Source: Chitinophagaceae bacterium | GTDB lineage: Bacteria; Bacteroidota; Bacteroidia; Chitinophagales; Chitinophagaceae | Assembly: GCA_025924755.1 (NCBI GenBank) | Contig: JAICHT010000148.1 | Coordinates: 1 to 8,488 of the forward strand | Reading direction: 5' to 3' | Length of the DNA: 8,488 bases | Shown: in pieces, positions 6,983 through 8,488 of the stretch | Numbering within the stretch: position 1 is the stretch's first letter | Layout of the letters: each line of letters starts with the position of its first letter | Notes under the pieces: model-generated | What the model saw: the letters and a program-made list of their open reading frames with translations, nothing else | Databases searched by the model: none | Told to the model about the DNA's origin: nothing | Translations under genes and position numbers: made by a program

Positions 6983-7069
6983 GATGACAGCCGGCAATTG
7001 ATGTGGAGAAATTCTTAGTTAATGACTATGAACTTTAAACGCCTGTCATCTATCCACTATCACCTGTCA
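6983..7069. repeat. Inverted and direct CTGTCA repeats upstream of xerD
   Basis: GATGACAG (6983-6990) is the perfect inverse of CTGTCATC (7043-7050), 52 bases apart. CCTGTCA is repeated directly at 7042-7048 and 7063-7069, a 21-base period or two helical turns. The last copy ends 11 bases before the xerD ATG. This could be a leader stem, an operator or a remnant of an interspersed repeat; the sequence does not decide which. Confidence 0.45.
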
Positions 7070-7080
7070 ACCTAATAAAG

Positions 7081-7980
7081 ATGTGGGAACCCTATAAAAA
7101 AGGATTTAAAGCGTACCTGCAACTGGAGCGTTCGCTATCCGATAATTCGATCAGTGCCTATTTAGCTGATATGGATAAATTTACCGCCTATTTGCAAACG
7201 GAAGGATTACAGAAAAATCCTGCTGATATAGCGCTTAAAGATTTGCAGGGTTTTATTAAATGGGTGGCCGAACTGGGCATGACACAGGCATCACAGGCAC
7301 GCATTATTTCGGGCATCCGCGCTTTTTATAAATACAGCATATTGGAAGATATTGTAAAAGCCGATCCTACTACCCTGCTGGAAGCACCTAAATTAAAACG
7401 CACTTTGCCCGATGTGTTGAGCTTTGATGAAATTGAAGGTGTTATTTCCAGCATAGATGTAAGTACCCCCGAAGGAAGCCGCAATAAGGCCATATTAGAA
7501 ACCATGTATAGCTGCGGTTTACGTGTAAGCGAGACCGTTAATTTAAAGTTGTCGCAGTTGTACCTCGATGTGGGTTTTGTACGGGTGATAGGCAAAGGCA
7601 ATAAAGAACGGCTGGTGCCTATTGGCAGCAGCGCTATCAAATACATTTTGATTTATAAGAACAATATCCGCGTACATACTCCTGTTCAATCGGGCGAAGA
7701 AGACATTTTATTTTTAAACCGCCGGGGCAAACGCCTGACCCGCGTGATGATCTTTTTAATTATAAAAGACCTGGCAAAAAAAGCAGGCATCAATAAAAAT
7801 ATATCCCCACATACTTTCCGGCATTCCTTTGCCACACACCTGGTTGAAGGCGGTGCCGACCTGCGGGCCGTTCAGGAAATGCTGGGGCATGAAAGCATTA
7901 CCACCACTGAAATTTATACGCACCTTGACCGGGAATTTCTCCGCAAGACCTTGCAACAGTTTCATCCGGCATTTCAGTAA
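7081..7980 (+). CDS. xerD: Site-specific tyrosine recombinase XerD
   Basis: The 299-residue protein is a Xer recombinase that, with a XerC partner and FtsK, should resolve chromosome dimers at dif. The N-terminal SAM-like core-binding domain spans about 1-105 (YLQLERSLSDNSISAY). The catalytic domain has every active-site residue: Arg148 in CGLRVSE, Lys172 in GKGNKER, His244 and Arg247 in SPHTFRHSFATH, His270 in MLGHESI and the nucleophile Tyr279 in IYTHLD. As I recall, these positions equal those of E. coli XerD, and the length is within one residue, which favours a housekeeping Xer over a mobile-element integrase. A second Xer should be elsewhere in the genome. XerC versus XerD cannot be fully settled by eye. 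ATG 7081 gives the standard N-terminus. No clear terminator follows. Confidence 0.93.
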   Translation: MWEPYKKGFKAYLQLERSLSDNSISAYLADMDKFTAYLQTEGLQKNPADIALKDLQGFIKWVAELGMTQASQARIISGIRAFYKYSILEDIVKADPTTLLEAPKLKRTLPDVLSFDEIEGVISSIDVSTPEGSRNKAILETMYSCGLRVSETVNLKLSQLYLDVGFVRVIGKGNKERLVPIGSSAIKYILIYKNNIRVHTPVQSGEEDILFLNRRGKRLTRVMIFLIIKDLAKKAGINKNISPHTFRHSFATHLVEGGADLRAVQEMLGHESITTTEIYTHLDREFLRKTLQQFHPAFQ

Positions 7981-8052
7981 CTGCTATTATTTTGATATTG
8001 ATTCTGGATACTAAAACTTTTGTACTTCTATAGAGCTCCTGTTGCGTCTCAC

Positions 8053-8066
8053 ACTGCACCTGCAGT
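8053..8066 (+). terminator. Weak hairpin in the xerD/tRNA spacer
   Basis: ACTGC (8053-8057) pairs with GCAGT (8062-8066) around ACCT, followed by ATTTTAT. The short stem and broken T run make it a poor intrinsic terminator, but it is the best candidate between xerD and the tRNA promoter. Nothing else is recognised in 7981-8115. Confidence 0.2.
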
Positions 8067-8115
8067 ATTTTATGGAGCAATATGATTCCACAATGCTATT
8101 AAACTACTGCTCCGC

Positions 8116-8146
8116 CTTGGCTGAATATGTAAATTCCTTTACTTTG
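8116..8146 (+). promoter_or_regulatory. tRNA-Lys promoter
   Basis: CTTG (8116-8119) and TTACTTTG (8139-8146) are separated by 19 bases, matching the Bacteroidota -33 TTTG and -7 TAnnTTTG boxes with one mismatch each at the standard spacing. The predicted start is near 8151, about 12 bases before the mature tRNA, leaving a short 5' leader for RNase P. Confidence 0.6.
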
Positions 8147-8163
8147 CACTCTTATTAATAACC

Positions 8164-8236
<73 letters not shown>

Positions 8237-8249
8237 CTTGATAATCAAG
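8237..8249. repeat. Palindrome abutting the tRNA 3' end
   Basis: CTTGAT-A-ATCAAG is a perfect inverted repeat beginning at the first base after the tRNA discriminator. As RNA it gives a five-pair stem with a TAA loop and no U run. It might help 3' processing or termination, or mark a recombination junction; none of these is shown. Confidence 0.4.
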
Positions 8250-8284
8250 GTATTACGCATTAAAAAGCTATCTACCTTTTTACA

Positions 8285-8336
8285 TTTGCAATCATTTTGC
8301 AATCAAGGTTAAAATCTTTGTTTTTGATTGCAATCA
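8285..8336. repeat. TGCAATCA repeat cluster downstream of tRNA-Lys
   Basis: TTTGCAATCA is repeated at 8285-8294 and 8296-8305 with an 11-base period, about one helical turn. A third TGCAATCA at 8329-8336 forms, with its inverse TGATTGCA (8325-8332), the perfect 12-base palindrome TGATTGCAATCA (8325-8336). Phased direct plus inverted copies look like a protein-binding array, such as an operator or recombinase arm sites. The protein is unknown. Confidence 0.6.
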
Positions 8337-8488
8337 TCTATTTGCCATCACCTGGATGTAAAGAGCTATTAACTTTATAAAGTTACGATTTCTTGAAGAG
8401 GGCTCAAAATCATTATCGGCCTTCAAATTCAAAGTCCATCATATTCATATTTGTTATCTTAAATTTCCGTCAATAAGCTTAACATTTC

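Larger units (their letters stand above)
8237..8488. other. Non-coding AT-rich stretch at the right edge
   Basis: I find no convincing gene in these 252 bases. There is an AT-only-flanked stem, TAAAAAG (8261-8267) with CTTTTTA (8276-8282), a weak possible tRNA terminator, and the repeat cluster above. Short open stretches on both strands lack supported starts. The base composition is clearly lower in GC than xerD. Confidence 0.5.

Noticed and set aside
7081..7980. xerD as the integrase of a mobile element at tRNA-Lys
   Set aside because: Its length and catalytic-residue positions are those of housekeeping XerD, and it lies upstream of the tRNA with its own spacer and no attachment-site repeat.
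8074..8113. GGAGCA/TGCTCC inverted repeat as a terminator or riboswitch
   Set aside because: Six-base arms with a 28-base AT-rich loop and no U run; too weak to call.
8285..8336. CRISPR array
   Set aside because: The repeat word is only 8-10 bases, spacers are absent or irregular, and one copy is inverted.

Overview
The window looks like ordinary chromosome of a Bacteroidota bacterium, most likely in or near the Chitinophagaceae (inference). Three things point there: moderate-to-low GC with AT-rich spacers, repeated matches to the Bacteroidota -7 promoter element TAnnTTTG just upstream of genes with no strong Shine-Dalgarno sites, and a tRNA gene without an encoded CCA end. The family assignments come from reading motifs by eye; no database search was run.

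Layout. Bases 1-3399 (+) hold the 3' part of a very large soluble sensor histidine kinase. It has tandem divergent sensor modules joined by near-identical helical linkers and ends in a complete transmitter. rnhA (RNase HI, +) follows at 3470-3943, with a -7 element almost touching its start codon. A GC-rich hairpin separates it from a convergent minus-strand pair: a six-helix DUF6580-type membrane protein (3974-4540) and, upstream of that, manA (class I mannose-6-phosphate isomerase, 4591-5814). manA is divergent from yraN (UPF0102 nuclease-fold protein, 5844-6200) across only 29 bases. A spacer of about 180 bases with repeats leads to a minus-strand YkgJ-type cysteine-cluster protein (6384-6896). 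A second repeat-bearing spacer of about 180 bases precedes xerD (7081-7980, +), the chromosome-dimer-resolution tyrosine recombinase, whose catalytic residues are complete. After a further spacer comes tRNA-Lys(CTT) at 8164-8236. The last 250 bases are AT-rich, hold no convincing gene, and carry a cluster of TGCAATCA direct and inverted repeats.

The genes do not form one pathway. They are mostly single housekeeping units with their own promoters (nucleic-acid maintenance: rnhA, xerD, perhaps yraN; sugar metabolism: manA) beside a lineage-specific sensor kinase. I did not find a convincing new defence or mobile system. The items most worth a second look are the tandem-module kinase with its uneven base composition, the repeat cluster downstream of tRNA-Lys (a possible edge of an integrated element), and the inverted repeats in the two spacers around the YkgJ-type gene.
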